NCBI GenBank assembly: GCA_000612485.1
Contig: CP007494.1
Coordinates: 2,232,001-2,296,000 of the forward strand
DNA length: 64,000 nt
Reading direction: 5' to 3'
Source: Bordetella holmesii ATCC 51541
GTDB lineage: Bacteria; Pseudomonadota; Gammaproteobacteria; Burkholderiales; Burkholderiaceae_B
Shown here: piece after piece, positions 1-9,075 of the stretch
How positions within the stretch are numbered: the first letter of the stretch is position 1
Layout: every line of letters starts with the position of its first letter
The notes under the pieces: model-generated
Told to the model about the DNA's origin: nothing
Seen by the model: only the letters and a program-made list of their open reading frames with translations
The model's database searches: none
Translations under genes and position numbers: made by a program

Positions 1-708
1 GGCTTCGATGATGGCCGCGCCGCGCTTGCCCACGGTCGGGATGAAGGTGTCGCGGTTCCAGGCGTCGTCATTGATGACCTTGGCCAGCGGCTGGCCATCG
101 ACGGTGGCGAAGCGGTAGTCAGGGTACATCGTCGGCGAGTGGTTACCCCACACGACCAGCTTTTCAATGCCGGCGACGGCCTTGCCCGACTTGGTGGCCA
201 GTTGCGACAGAGCACGATTGTGGTCCAGGCGCAGCATGGCGGTGAAGTTCTTGGCCGGCAGATCCGGCGCCAACTTCATGGCAATGTAGGCGTTGGTGTT
301 GGCAGGGTTGCCGACCACGAGCACCTTGACATTGCGGCTGGCGACTTCGTTCAGGGCGCGGCCCTGAGCGGTGAAGATCTGGGCATTGACCGTCAGCAGG
401 TCCTTGCGCTCCATGCCGGGGCCGCGGGGGCGGGCGCCGACCAGCAGGGCCACGTCGGCATCCTTGAAGGCGGTCTTGGGGTCGCTGTGAGCGGTGACTT
501 CCTGCAGCAGCGGGAAGGCGCAGTCTTCCAGCTCCATGATCACACCCTTGAGGGCTTTCTGGGCCTTCTCGTCGGGGATTTCGAGCAATTGCAGAATGAC
601 CGGCTGATCCTTGCCGAGCATTTCGCCGGAGGCGATGCGGAACAGCAGGGCGTAACCGATTTGGCCGGCGGCGCCGGTGACGGCGACTCGCATGGCGGGC
701 TTAGACAT
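1..708 (-). CDS. mdh: Malate dehydrogenase, partial (C-terminus beyond window edge)
   Basis: NAD-dependent malate dehydrogenase of the TCA cycle (malate to oxaloacetate, cytosol). 236 N-terminal residues are present; the gene runs off the left edge in an open frame. The protein begins [20 protein letters not shown], with the Rossmann dinucleotide motif [11 protein letters not shown], and contains VGNPANTNA and the catalytic-loop region [15 protein letters not shown], typical of the roughly 330-residue LDH/MDH type found in Betaproteobacteria. The start at 708 is preceded on the minus strand by GGAGAAC, a good ribosome binding site. It is divergent from the GntR gene; the 312 bp between them carries the ATAAGAC array. 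Confidence 0.95.
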   Translation of the reverse strand, partial: MSKPAMRVAVTGAAGQIGYALLFRIASGEMLGKDQPVILQLLEIPDEKAQKALKGVIMELEDCAFPLLQEVTAHSDPKTAFKDADVALLVGARPRGPGMERKDLLTVNAQIFTAQGRALNEVASRNVKVLVVGNPANTNAYIAMKLAPDLPAKNFTAMLRLDHNRALSQLATKSGKAVAGIEKLVVWGNHSPTMYPDYRFATVDGQPLAKVINDDAWNRDTFIPTVGKRGAAIIEA

Positions 709-841
709 GAGTGTTCTCCATATGGACTGGCGAGATGAAACGCGCCAAACAGTGTAATCCTTGGGGCCGTTCGCTCAGAGGGCGACTGCGGCGATCCGAT
801 AGCGCGAAATCCTAGATCGAATTTACGCGTCCGTCAATTTC

Positions 842-882
842 TCTTATATCTTATATAAGACATAAGACATAAGACATAAGAC
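842..882. promoter_or_regulatory. Candidate multi-site operator: palindrome plus ATAAGAC heptamer array
   Basis: This lies in the 312-bp mdh/gntR divergent intergenic region, about 135 bp from each start. A perfect 12-bp palindrome TCTTATATAAGA (849-860) is embedded in four head-to-tail ATAAGAC heptamers (855-861, 862-868, 869-875, 876-882), with a further inverted half-site TCTTAT at 842-847. Tandem half-sites beside a GntR-family gene suggest cooperative binding by that regulator (inference). A TTGGAC hexamer at 884-889 directly after the array could be a -35 element, but no convincing -10 follows. I see nothing else clear in the region. Confidence 0.6.
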
Positions 883-1020
883 GTTGGACATGTCGGGCCC
901 GCTTGTGCCACAATAGGGCGTTTGCTCGCCACCGGACCAGCCCGCTTTTTGCGCTACGGCCTCCAATCAGGCAGGTGATAGCGTAACGCTTCGGGTCCGT
1001 CCCCGGCACACCGAGCAAAT

Positions 1021-1821
1021 GTGAAGATTTCAAGACATTCCATGGCAGATCCCAGGCCCGACTTTTCGCTACGTACCCGCACCGCCCGACAGGCGGGCGA
1101 GGGTGCCGCTTTTAGTCCCTTGTACCGGCAGATCAAGGATTTGCTGGTTCAGAGCCTGGAGCGGGGCGAGTGGATGCCCGGCGAGCTCATCCCTTCCGAA
1201 ATCGATCTGGCTGCGCGTTTTCAGGTCAGCCAGGGCACGGTACGCAAGGCCGTGGATGAACTGGCCGCAGAACATATGCTGTTGCGCCGCCAGGGCAAGG
1301 GCACCTTCGTGGCCACGCACCACGAACCCCGGGTGCGTTATCGTTTCCTGCGTCTTGCCCCTGACGAGGTCAACGAGGCAGGCCGGGCCGAAAATCACAT
1401 TCTCGATTGCCGCCGCTTGAGGGCACCGGCCGAAATCGCCCGAGCGCTGGAGCTGCGCGCCGGCGAAACCGTGGTGTCCATCCGGCGACAACTGGCCATG
1501 AACCATGCGCCGGTCATCATTGATGACATCTGGGTGCCGGGGGCGTCTTTTCGTGGCTTGACCCTGGAGCTGCTCAAGGCCAAGCGCGTACCGCTCTACG
1601 GCTTGTATGAGTCCGAGTTCGGCGTAAGCATGGTCCGCGCCGACGAAAAAATCCGCGCCGTGGCGGCATCCGAAGAGGTTGCCACGTTGCTGCACGTCAC
1701 ACCGGGTACTCCTCTTTTGCAGGTGGACCGCATTTCCTACACGTATGGCGACAGGCCTATGGAAGTGCGCCGCGGGCTGTACCTGACCGACCACTACCAC
1801 TACCGCAATAGTTTGAATTGA
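1021..1821 (+). CDS. GntR-family transcriptional regulator (HutC/UTRA type)
   Basis: DNA-binding regulator with an N-terminal GntR winged helix (about residues 35-102: PLYRQIKDLLVQ, GELIPSEIDLAARFQVS, GTVRKAVDEL, RRQGKGTFVA) followed by a UTRA ligand-binding domain (about residues 115-260, ending PMEVRRGLYLTDHYHYRNS). UTRA domains bind small metabolites. The start is uncertain: GTG at 1021 or ATG at 1042 (MADPRPDF), neither with a strong ribosome binding site. It lies between mdh and sdhCDAB-gltA, so control of TCA-cycle genes is a natural inference; the ligand cannot be deduced. The repeat array upstream is its probable operator. Confidence 0.9.
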   Translation: MKISRHSMADPRPDFSLRTRTARQAGEGAAFSPLYRQIKDLLVQSLERGEWMPGELIPSEIDLAARFQVSQGTVRKAVDELAAEHMLLRRQGKGTFVATHHEPRVRYRFLRLAPDEVNEAGRAENHILDCRRLRAPAEIARALELRAGETVVSIRRQLAMNHAPVIIDDIWVPGASFRGLTLELLKAKRVPLYGLYESEFGVSMVRADEKIRAVAASEEVATLLHVTPGTPLLQVDRISYTYGDRPMEVRRGLYLTDHYHYRNSLN

Positions 1822-1942
1822 TGAACTTTTTCCCTACGATTTGATACGAACCCGTTCTCTGAGCGAAAATAGCTTGTTTGCCCATTTGGGTAACGGCGTT
1901 TTAGCCGTCACGATCCCCTAGTTCCGAAACACCGAGGCCGTC

Positions 1943-2356
1943 ATGTCCGACTCAGCTGCCAAGCCGCGTCCGCAGTTTCGCAATATCAGCATTCCGCAAA
2001 TTCTCAGTTATCGCTTGCCTCTGGCCGGCAAACTGTCCATCCTGCACCGCGTCAGCGGCGCACTGCTCTTTCTCTGTCTGCCCTTGGTCATCGTGCCGCT
2101 CTTTGCGGCTAGCGTGACCTCGGCCGAAAGCTTTGCGCAGGTTGCCCAGTACGCGGGCAACCCCCTCGTCAAGCTTGTACTGCTCGTACTGATCTGGGGC
2201 TATCTGCACCATTTCTGTGCCGGCATCCGCTACCTGATCCTCGATCTGCATATCGGCATCGACAAGGAATCGGGCCGCAAGAGCGCTGCCATCGTGTTCG
2301 CGGTCAGCCTGGTTCTGACCCTGGTGTTTGCTCTCAAATTGTTCGGAGTCCTGTGA
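1943..2356 (+). CDS. sdhC: Succinate dehydrogenase cytochrome b556 subunit
   Basis: Membrane anchor of complex II, 137 residues with three hydrophobic helices. SILHRVSGALLF carries the conserved HR(x)SG quinone-site residues, and YLHHFCAGIRYLILD carries the heme-ligand histidine region. First gene of sdhCDAB-sdhE-gltA; its TGA overlaps the sdhD ATG (TGATG), which implies translational coupling. The upstream 121 bp contains a small ACGGC/GCCGT hairpin near 1890 but no promoter I can assign. Confidence 0.95.
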   Translation: MSDSAAKPRPQFRNISIPQILSYRLPLAGKLSILHRVSGALLFLCLPLVIVPLFAASVTSAESFAQVAQYAGNPLVKLVLLVLIWGYLHHFCAGIRYLILDLHIGIDKESGRKSAAIVFAVSLVLTLVFALKLFGVL

Positions 2357-2739
2357 TGCAAGACACCAAGAACTACGGCCCCAAGCGCCTTGTCGTCGGT
2401 GCGCATTACGGCACCATGGATTTCATCGCCCAGCGTCTGACGGCCGTCATCATGGCCATCTATACCCTGGTGCTGATCATCGGCCTGCTGGTCATGCCGG
2501 CCTACAACTATGAAAACTGGAAGGCGCTGTTCACCTTTCATGTGTTCGCTCTTCCCGTGGGCCAGATCCTGGCCTCACTGGCTTTCTTTGCGCTGGCCTG
2601 GCATGCCTGGATCGGCGTGCGCGACATCTGGATGGACTATGTACGGCCGGTGGGCGTGCGCCTGCTGCTGCAAGTGCTGACCATCCTCTGGCTGGTTGGT
2701 ACGGTCGTGTACTTCGCGCAAATTATCTGGAGAATCTAA
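2356..2739 (+). CDS. sdhD: Succinate dehydrogenase hydrophobic membrane anchor subunit
   Basis: Second membrane anchor of complex II, 127 residues, three transmembrane helices. Contains HYGTMDFIAQRLTAVIMAIYTL and the heme-side motif WHAWIGVRDIWMDYV, both typical of SdhD. The start is taken as the ATG that overlaps the sdhC stop; a GTG one codon upstream is also in frame. sdhA follows after 3 nt. Confidence 0.94.
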   Translation: MQDTKNYGPKRLVVGAHYGTMDFIAQRLTAVIMAIYTLVLIIGLLVMPAYNYENWKALFTFHVFALPVGQILASLAFFALAWHAWIGVRDIWMDYVRPVGVRLLLQVLTILWLVGTVVYFAQIIWRI

Positions 2740-2742
2740 GCC

Positions 2743-4521
2743 GTGGTCGCTGTCAAGAATTCATTGCCGCGCCGCCAGTTTGACGTGGTGGTCGTGGGCG
2801 CCGGCGGAGCCGGTATGCGCTGTTCGTTGCAACTGTCCCAAGCCGGGCTGTCGGTTGCGGTCCTGTCCAAGGTTTTCCCCACGCGTTCGCACACCGTTGC
2901 CGCGCAAGGTGGTGTGAGCGCCTCGCTGGGCAACATGAGCGAAGACAACTGGTACTGGCACATGTACGACACCGTCAAGGGGTCGGATTGGCTGGGCGAT
3001 CAGGACGCCATCGAGTTCATGTGCCGTGAAGCACCCAACGCGGTGTACGAGCTCGAGCACTTCGGGATGCCGTTTGACCGTAACCCGGACGGCACGATCT
3101 ATCAGCGCCCCTTTGGTGGCCATACGGCCAACTTCGGCGAAAAGCCCGTGCAGCGTGCCTGTGCTGTCGCCGACCGTACGGGCCATGCGCTGCTGCATAC
3201 GCTCTATCAGCGCAACGTCGCCGCTCGCACGAAGTTCTTCGTCGAATGGATGGCGCTGGATCTGTTGCGCAACGAAGAGGGTGATGTCGTGGGCGTGACC
3301 GCCCTGGAAATGGAAACCGGCGACATCTACATTCTGGAAGCCAAGACGACGGTGCTGGCCACCGGCGGCGCGGGCCGGATCTGGGCAGCTTCGACCAATG
3401 CGTTCATCAATACGGGTGACGGCCTGGGTATGGCCGCGCGCGCTGGCATCCCGCTGCAGGACATGGAGTTTTGGCAGTTCCACCCGACCGGCGTGGCCGG
3501 CGCGGGCGTGCTGATTACCGAAGGCGTGCGTGGTGAAGGCGGCATCTTGTTGAACAAGGACGGCGAGCGTTTCATGGAGCGCTATGCGCCCACGCTCAAG
3601 GACTTGGCGCCGCGTGACTTCGTGTCGCGTTCGATGGACCAGGAAATCAAGGAAGGCCGCGGCTACGGTCCGGACGGCAGCTACGTGGTGCTCAAGTTGG
3701 ACCACCTGGGCGCCGACGTGATCAACAAGCGTCTGCCCTCGATCCGCGAGATCGCCATCAAGTTCGGCAACGTCGACCCGATCAAGGAACCTATCCCGGT
3801 TGTGCCGACCATTCACTATCAGATGGGCGGTATTCCGGCCAACTATCATGGTCAGGTACTCGAGCGCGTCAACGGCGAGAACAAGATCGTCAACGGTTTG
3901 TATGCCATCGGCGAATGCGCTGCGGTGTCGGTGCACGGCGCCAATCGTCTGGGCACGAACTCGCTGCTGGATCTGATCGTCTTCGGACGCGCCACGGGCA
4001 ATCACATCGTCAATTCGCATCCCGAGCGCCAGCACGCACACAAGCCCGTGCCCCAGGAAGCCGTTGACTTCTCGCTCAACCGCGTCAACACGCTGGAAGC
4101 GCGCACATCGGGCGAGAAAACCCAGGATGTGGCCAACGCCATCCGTATGTCGATGCAGCGCCATTGCGGCGTGTTCCGGACGCTGGACTTGCTCAACGAA
4201 GGCGTCGAGCAGATCGAAGACCTGGCCAAGGTGGCCGGCAGCATCTACTTCAAGGACAAGTCCAAGGTGTTCAACACGGCGCGGGTTGAAGCGCTGGAAC
4301 TGGCCAATATGACCGAAGTGGCTCGCGCCACCATCAAGTCGGCCGCCAATCGCACCGAAAGCCGCGGTGCGCACGCCCTGGATGACCACCCGACCCGCGA
4401 CGACGAAAACTGGCTCAAGCATACGCTTTGGTATTCCGAAGGCAGCCGCCTGGATTACAAGCCGGTTCAGATGAAGCCTCTGACGGTCGACTCCTTCCCG
4501 CCCAAGGCCCGTACTTTCTAA
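2743..4521 (+). CDS. sdhA: Succinate dehydrogenase flavoprotein subunit
   Basis: Catalytic subunit oxidising succinate to fumarate with covalently bound FAD. 592 residues, the usual length, beginning at GTG 2743. Visible motifs are the FAD-binding GAGGAGMR, the flavinylation region [17 protein letters not shown], the active-site segment [15 protein letters not shown] and VRGEGG, and the C-terminal Glu/Arg region of fumarate reductase/SDH flavoproteins. Intact. SdhE, the FAD-attachment factor, is encoded in the same operon. Confidence 0.97.
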   Translation: MVAVKNSLPRRQFDVVVVGAGGAGMRCSLQLSQAGLSVAVLSKVFPTRSHTVAAQGGVSASLGNMSEDNWYWHMYDTVKGSDWLGDQDAIEFMCREAPNAVYELEHFGMPFDRNPDGTIYQRPFGGHTANFGEKPVQRACAVADRTGHALLHTLYQRNVAARTKFFVEWMALDLLRNEEGDVVGVTALEMETGDIYILEAKTTVLATGGAGRIWAASTNAFINTGDGLGMAARAGIPLQDMEFWQFHPTGVAGAGVLITEGVRGEGGILLNKDGERFMERYAPTLKDLAPRDFVSRSMDQEIKEGRGYGPDGSYVVLKLDHLGADVINKRLPSIREIAIKFGNVDPIKEPIPVVPTIHYQMGGIPANYHGQVLERVNGENKIVNGLYAIGECAAVSVHGANRLGTNSLLDLIVFGRATGNHIVNSHPERQHAHKPVPQEAVDFSLNRVNTLEARTSGEKTQDVANAIRMSMQRHCGVFRTLDLLNEGVEQIEDLAKVAGSIYFKDKSKVFNTARVEALELANMTEVARATIKSAANRTESRGAHALDDHPTRDDENWLKHTLWYSEGSRLDYKPVQMKPLTVDSFPPKARTF

Positions 4522-4534
4522 GCAGGATGCCGGT

Positions 4535-5251
4535 ATGAGCACCAAACGAATCGTTAAATTCGAAATCTACCGCTACGATCCGGACAAGGACGAGCGCCCC
4601 TACATGCAGAAGCTGGAAGTCGAGCTTCAGCCGACCGACAAGATGCTGCTCGATGCGCTGGTTCGCATCAAGAATGACGTCGACGACAGCCTGGCCTTGC
4701 GCCGGTCCTGCCGCGAAGGCGTCTGCGGCTCTGATGCCATGAACATCAATGGCAAAAACGGCCTGGCCTGCACGACGAACCTGCGCGAGCTCAAGGAACC
4801 CATCGTTCTGAAGCCGCTGCCTGGTTTGCCTGTGATCCGCGACCTGATCGTGGACATGACGCACTTCTTCAACCAGTACCACTCGGTCAGTCCCTTCCTG
4901 ATCAATGACACGCCGCCGCCCGAGCGCGAGCGTCTGCAATCACCGGAAGCGCGCGAAGAGCTCGACGGCCTGTACGAATGCATTCTTTGCGCGTGCTGCT
5001 TGACCTCCTGCCCGTCGTTCTGGTGGAATCCGGACAAGTTCGTCGGCCCTGCCGGCCTGCTGCAAGCCTATCGCTTCATTGCCGACAGCCGCGACGAAGC
5101 CACCGGTAGCCGTCTGGATAACCTGGAAGACCCGTATCGTCTGTTCCGCTGCCACACCATCATGAACTGTGTTGACGTCTGTCCCAAGGGTCTGAACCCG
5201 ACCAAGGCGATTGGCAAGATCAAAGAACTGATGGTCCGGCGGACGGTCTAG
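4535..5251 (+). CDS. sdhB: Succinate dehydrogenase iron-sulfur subunit
   Basis: Electron-transfer subunit of complex II, 238 residues. An N-terminal 2Fe-2S ferredoxin domain with the cysteines of [11 protein letters not shown] and LAC is followed by a C-terminal domain with [17 protein letters not shown] and [15 protein letters not shown], the ligands for the 4Fe-4S and 3Fe-4S clusters. Intact; it sits between sdhA (13 nt gap) and sdhE (25 nt gap). Confidence 0.97.
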   Translation: MSTKRIVKFEIYRYDPDKDERPYMQKLEVELQPTDKMLLDALVRIKNDVDDSLALRRSCREGVCGSDAMNINGKNGLACTTNLRELKEPIVLKPLPGLPVIRDLIVDMTHFFNQYHSVSPFLINDTPPPERERLQSPEAREELDGLYECILCACCLTSCPSFWWNPDKFVGPAGLLQAYRFIADSRDEATGSRLDNLEDPYRLFRCHTIMNCVDVCPKGLNPTKAIGKIKELMVRRTV

Positions 5252-5276
5252 TGCTTATTAGTATCAAAGGCCTTCA

Positions 5277-5537
5277 ATGAGCAAGCTCACGGAATTGCAA
5301 AGGGCTCGGCTACGCTGGCGCGCGCGCCGTGGTTTGCTCGAGAACGACCTCATCATCACCCGGTATCTGGATGCCTACGAACTCCAGCTTACCGACGAAG
5401 ATGTATCGGCGCTAACGCAGCTCTTCGAGCTTGGAGACAACGATCTGCTCGATCTGCTGCTGGCCCGCAAGGAGCTGGAGGGTGAATTGAACACCCCGAG
5501 GCTGCGCGCCATCATTGCGCAGATGCAAGAGCTCTGA
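5277..5537 (+). CDS. sdhE: FAD assembly factor SdhE
   Basis: 86-residue Sdh5/YgfY-family protein that promotes covalent flavinylation of SdhA. It carries the family signature [18 protein letters not shown] (the RGxxE motif) and the acidic helical C-terminal half. Co-transcription with sdhCDAB and gltA is expected from the same orientation and short gaps (20 nt to gltA). Confidence 0.93.
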   Translation: MSKLTELQRARLRWRARRGLLENDLIITRYLDAYELQLTDEDVSALTQLFELGDNDLLDLLLARKELEGELNTPRLRAIIAQMQEL

Positions 5538-5557
5538 TTCATTACGAGGAAACAGCG

Positions 5558-6859
5558 ATGAACTTGTCTGACAAAAAAGCCACTCTATCCCTATCGGATG
5601 GCAGCGCACCTATCGAACTCCCGGTGTACAAGGGCACCCTCGGCCCGGATGTCATCGACATCCGCAAGCTGTATGGCCAGACCGGCATGTTCACCTATGA
5701 CCCCGGTTTCATGTCGACCGCTGCGACTTCCTCGGGCATCACCTATATCGACGGCGACAAAGGCGAGCTGCTGTATCGCGGCTACCCGATCGAGCAATTG
5801 GCGGTCAACTGCGACTTCCTCGATATCTGCTATCTGATCCTGAATGGCGAACTGCCCGACGGCGCTCAGAAGACCGACTTCGATTCGCAGGTCACGCATC
5901 ACACGTTGGTCAACGAACAGCTGCATTTCTTCCTGCGCGGCTTCCGCCGCGATGCTCACCCGATGGCCGTGCTGACGGGGCTGGTGGGAGCGCTGTCGGC
6001 TTTCTATCATGACTCGACCGACATCACCAACGCCCAGCATCGTCACGTCTCGGCCATCCGCTTGATCGCCAAGATGCCGACGCTGGTCGCCATGGCGTAC
6101 AAGTATTCGCAGGGCCAGCCCCTCATCTATCCGCAGAATGACCTGTCGTACACCGGCAACTTCCTGCGCATGATGTTCGCCACGCCTTGCGAAGAGTACA
6201 AGGTCAACGACGTGGTCGAGCGCGCACTGGACCGCATCTTCATCCTGCACGCCGATCACGAGCAGAACGCGTCGACCTCGACGGTGCGTCTGTGCGGTTC
6301 GTCGGGCACCAATCCCTTTGCTGCCATTGCCGCCGGCGTGGCTTGCCTGTGGGGGCCGGCTCACGGTGGCGCCAACGAAGCTTGCCTGCAGATGCTTGAG
6401 GACCTGCAAGCCAACGGCGGCGTGGCCAAGGTCGGCGAGTTCATGGAGAAGGTCAAGGACAAGAACTCGGGCGTGCGCCTGATGGGCTTTGGTCACCGCG
6501 TCTACAAGAACTACGACCCGCGCGCCAAGCTGATGCAGGAAACCTGCAAGGAAGTGCTGGGTGCTCTGGGCCTGGAAAACGACCCGCTGTTCAAGCTGGC
6601 CATGGAGCTGGAGCGCATTGCCCTCGAGGACGACTACTTCGTGCAGCGCAAGCTGTACCCGAATGTGGACTTCTACTCGGGTATCGTGCAGCGCGCCATC
6701 GGCATCCCCACCTCGCTGTTCACGGCCATCTTTGCGTTGGCGCGCACCGTAGGCTGGATTGCGCAGTGGAACGAAATGCTGTCCGATCCCGACTACAAGA
6801 TTGGCCGTCCGCGCCAGCTGTACACCGGTTCGGTCGTACGCGACGTCCCCAAGCGCTGA
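5558..6859 (+). CDS. gltA: Citrate synthase
   Basis: Condenses acetyl-CoA and oxaloacetate to citrate. 433 residues, consistent with the type II (hexameric, NADH-sensitive) bacterial enzyme. Motifs include [15 protein letters not shown] with a catalytic histidine, [12 protein letters not shown], the signature [16 protein letters not shown], and NVDFYSGI with the catalytic aspartate. A GAGGAAAC ribosome binding site precedes ATG 5558. Last gene of the sdh operon; a strong terminator follows. Confidence 0.97.
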   Translation: MNLSDKKATLSLSDGSAPIELPVYKGTLGPDVIDIRKLYGQTGMFTYDPGFMSTAATSSGITYIDGDKGELLYRGYPIEQLAVNCDFLDICYLILNGELPDGAQKTDFDSQVTHHTLVNEQLHFFLRGFRRDAHPMAVLTGLVGALSAFYHDSTDITNAQHRHVSAIRLIAKMPTLVAMAYKYSQGQPLIYPQNDLSYTGNFLRMMFATPCEEYKVNDVVERALDRIFILHADHEQNASTSTVRLCGSSGTNPFAAIAAGVACLWGPAHGGANEACLQMLEDLQANGGVAKVGEFMEKVKDKNSGVRLMGFGHRVYKNYDPRAKLMQETCKEVLGALGLENDPLFKLAMELERIALEDDYFVQRKLYPNVDFYSGIVQRAIGIPTSLFTAIFALARTVGWIAQWNEMLSDPDYKIGRPRQLYTGSVVRDVPKR

Positions 6860-6898
6860 TTGCCATGCGCGGCCGCTCACCCCGAGCGGCCAACCGAA

Positions 6899-6924
6899 CC
6901 CGGCCTCTTGGCCGGGTTTTTTTT
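6899..6924 (+). terminator. Rho-independent terminator of the sdh-gltA operon
   Basis: Stem CCCGGCC (6899-6905), loop TCTT, stem GGCCGGG (6910-6916), then eight T residues (6917-6924). IS1001 copy 1 is inserted at the end of this T-tract, so the terminator keeps its stem and most of its U-run. Confidence 0.92.
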
Positions 6925-6970
6925 AGGTTCATCGCGGAATAGCGTGGAGCCGTGCTTGATTGCCGTTACG

Positions 6971-6998
6971 CTTGATCCTTGATTTTTCAAGGATCAAG
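6971..6998. other. Perfect hairpin ahead of the transposase start
   Basis: CTTGATCCTTGA (6971-6982), loop TTTT, TCAAGGATCAAG (6987-6998): a 12-bp perfect stem ending 9 nt before the transposase ATG at 7008. The same structure is present in copies 2 and 3. By analogy with other insertion sequences it may limit transposase expression from outside transcripts (inference). Confidence 0.7.
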
Positions 6999-7007
6999 GC
7001 CGGGATC

Positions 7008-8012
7008 ATGCTGGACCGCAAGACGATCGAGAGGTTGGGTGGGTGGGAAGGTTATCGGGTGGAGCGAGTCGTGTGGCCTGAAGGTGAGAGCCGGACGGTC
7101 ACGATTTACCTGAAGCCTTCAGCGCGAACGATGCACTGCGAGCACTGCGGCAACCGATGTCGGCAGGTGCATGAGACGACCACGCGCCGGGTGCGGGATC
7201 TGCCGCTAATGGCGCTGCGAGTGACGCTGGTAGTGCCGCGTCGGCGGGTCTGGTGCGAGCAGTGCGGTGGACCGCATCTGGAGAGGCTGAGCTGGCTGGG
7301 CCGTTACCAGCGAGTGACCGACCGGCTGGCCGAGGCGGTCAGCCAGTTGCTTGAGTCCAGCAACATTCTGGCCGTGGCGCGCTTCTTCCAACTGGGTTGG
7401 CACACGGTCAAGGCGCTGGACAAGGCCCTGCTGCGACGGGCGATCCAAGAGCCGGACTGGAGCCAGATCCACTACCTAGCGATGGACGAGTTCGCTCTAC
7501 ACAAGGGCCATCGTTATGCCACGGTCGTTGTCGATCCGATCCGCCGTCAGGTGCTATGGATCGGTGATGGCCGCTCGCGCGAGACGGCCAGAGCCTTCTT
7601 CGAACAACTGCCAACTGGGGTTGCCCAGCAGATCCGGGCCGTAGCGATCGACATGACGACGGCCTATGAGCTGGAGATCCAGGCCAACCAGCCCTTGCTC
7701 ACCGCTTATCTGATGCGCGATGAGCTCAAACAGCTGTGGTTCTACCAACACCCCGGCTACGCCCGCCAGGCATGGGATCACTGGCTGCAACAGGCTCAGG
7801 GCAGCGGCATCGCCGCCTTGGCTCACTTCGCGCTCAAGCTAAAAGCCTATCTGCACGGGATTCTGTCTCGCTGTCGCCACCGGCTCAACACCAGCATCGT
7901 CGAGGGCATCAACAACACCATCAAAGTCATCAAGCGCCGCGCCTACGGCTACCGCGATCAGGAGTACTTCTTCCTCAAGATCCGGTCTGCATTCCCCGGT
8001 ATTCCTCGATGA
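7008..8012 (+). pseudogene. tnpA: IS1001 transposase with 72-residue in-frame internal deletion
   Basis: ISL3-family transposase, 334 residues from ATG 7008 against 406 in the full copies. The N-terminal zinc-binding segment (CEHCGNRC then CEQCGGPHLERLSW) and the DDE-domain start (LAMDEFALHKGHRYATVVVDP) are intact, but after MTTAYELEIQAN the protein jumps to QPLLTAYLMRDEL. This removes the conserved PNAEIVYDLFHVVAKYGREV block. The reading frame is kept. Probably catalytically dead, though its ends could still be moved by transposase supplied in trans. The stop codon lies within the right terminal repeat. Confidence 0.9.
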
Positions 8013-8039
8013 ACCTTTTTTTATCCAGGAGAGTCCACG

Positions 8040-8921
8040 TCAGTGAGTCGAGGCCTGGGGTGCGAGCTCGAGAAACCGGGCAATCAACTGGACCGGCTGA
8101 CGCTCGCGCAGGCAGTAAAGGTATTCATGCATCATGATCGGATTGCCCGTGATGGGCAGGGCGGCAAGTTCGGGATGCGCAGGCGCTTCGCGGGCTGGAA
8201 TCAGGCTGATTCCTAGATTGCACAGAACGGCCTGGCGTATGGATTCGCGGCTGCCAATCTCCAGTATCCTGGCTGGAGTGACGCCTGCGCTAGCCAATGC
8301 CTGCTCGCTTAGTTGGCGCGTCATGGATCCAGGCTCGCGCAAAAGCAGGGTGTGAGGTTGCAGGTCGCTCAGGCCGATGGCTTTGTGGCGAGCCAGAGGA
8401 TGCTCACGATGCACGACCACATGCAGAGGATCGGCAGCGATCATGCGCCGATACAACTGCCTGTCTTCCATCGCATACGAGGAGGTTGCGATCTCGATGC
8501 GATATTCGCGCAGCGCCTGCAGCATGCTCTGCGAATTGCCGATGCTCAGGTGCAGGTCGATGCCTGGATAGCGTTCGTTGTAGCGCCTGACGGTATCCAT
8601 GATGTAGAAAGGACCGGTTGCGCCAATGCGCAGATTGCCCTCGCGCAATTCGCACGCATCACGCAGGCGAAATTCGATCTCGTTTTCCTGCAGCATGAGT
8701 TGCTCGACCAGCGGCATGAGCCGGTGGCCAGCGTCCGACAGGCGCAGCGAGCGGCCCTGGCGGTAGAACAACTCAATGGCGTAACGTGATTCAAGCTGCC
8801 TTAACTGGCCTGTCACCGTGGGTTGGCTGACGCCCAGTTGCAGTGCGGCTTTGGTGACGGATCCGCAACGGGCGACGGCATAGAAAGATTTGAGTTCGGC
8901 GACGAGCAATGGGAGTGGCAC
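8040..8921 (-). CDS. LysR-family regulator, likely of phosphonate use
   Basis: 293-residue LysR-type regulator: N-terminal winged helix (ELKSFYAVARCGSVTKAALQLGVSQPTVTGQLRQLE, about residues 9-44) and a periplasmic-binding-like effector domain. It is divergent from the 2-aminoethylphosphonate transporter and catabolic genes, so regulation of those genes in response to a phosphonate is inferred from position. The stop lies 16 bp beyond the target duplication of IS1001 copy 1, so the gene itself is intact. The perfect palindrome at 9003-9017 is a candidate binding site. Confidence 0.85.
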   Translation of the reverse strand: MPLPLLVAELKSFYAVARCGSVTKAALQLGVSQPTVTGQLRQLESRYAIELFYRQGRSLRLSDAGHRLMPLVEQLMLQENEIEFRLRDACELREGNLRIGATGPFYIMDTVRRYNERYPGIDLHLSIGNSQSMLQALREYRIEIATSSYAMEDRQLYRRMIAADPLHVVVHREHPLARHKAIGLSDLQPHTLLLREPGSMTRQLSEQALASAGVTPARILEIGSRESIRQAVLCNLGISLIPAREAPAHPELAALPITGNPIMMHEYLYCLRERQPVQLIARFLELAPQASTH

Positions 8922-9002
8922 GCCAGCGGCGTGTCCGTTGAAAGCGGCAAGACCGTCAGTAAACCAAAATATTTTGATGATTTCATTACGGCATTTGCGA
9001 GA

Positions 9003-9017
9003 ACTGTCATAGACAGT
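9003..9017. promoter_or_regulatory. Palindromic candidate operator ACTGTC-N3-GACAGT
   Basis: Perfect inverted repeat ACTGTC/GACAGT around ATA in the 154-bp divergent region between the LysR gene and the transporter operon, 59 bp before the ATP-binding gene. Its size and placement suit a LysR-type site (inference). The AT-rich stretch just left of it (about 8964-8985) may hold promoter elements. Confidence 0.5.
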
Positions 9018-9075
9018 CCATGCAAGCTCCCGATACTAGCGGTCAGGCAAGAAACCGTATCAGCAGGGAGGGGCG

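Larger units (their letters stand above)
6926..8015 (+). mobile_element. IS1001-type element (ISL3 family), copy 1, internally deleted
   Basis: A 1090-bp element with the same ends as the two 1306-bp copies: left GGTTCATCGCGGAATAGCG, right (reverse complement) GGTTCATCGAGGAATACCG, an imperfect terminal inverted repeat of about 23-24 bp. It is flanked by a perfect 8-bp target duplication TTTTTTTA (6918-6925 and 8016-8023). The 216 bp missing relative to full copies lies between two copies of the 11-mer TCCAGGCCAAC; one copy remains at 7678-7688. The intact duplication shows that the element sits where it inserted and has not recombined with another copy. Confidence 0.95.

Noticed and set aside
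842..882. ATAAGAC repeats as a CRISPR or as a coding phase-variation tract
   Set aside because: Heptamers are head to tail without spacers, only four units, and not inside a coding frame; an operator array fits better.
2761..4545. Long open frame on the minus strand opposite sdhA (about 590 codons), and similar ones opposite gltA, sucA (about 860 codons) and the AceE-like gene
   Set aside because: Compositional shadows in GC-rich genes: low-complexity His/Arg/Gln-rich translations, no recognisable domains, and the opposite strand encodes clear conserved enzymes.
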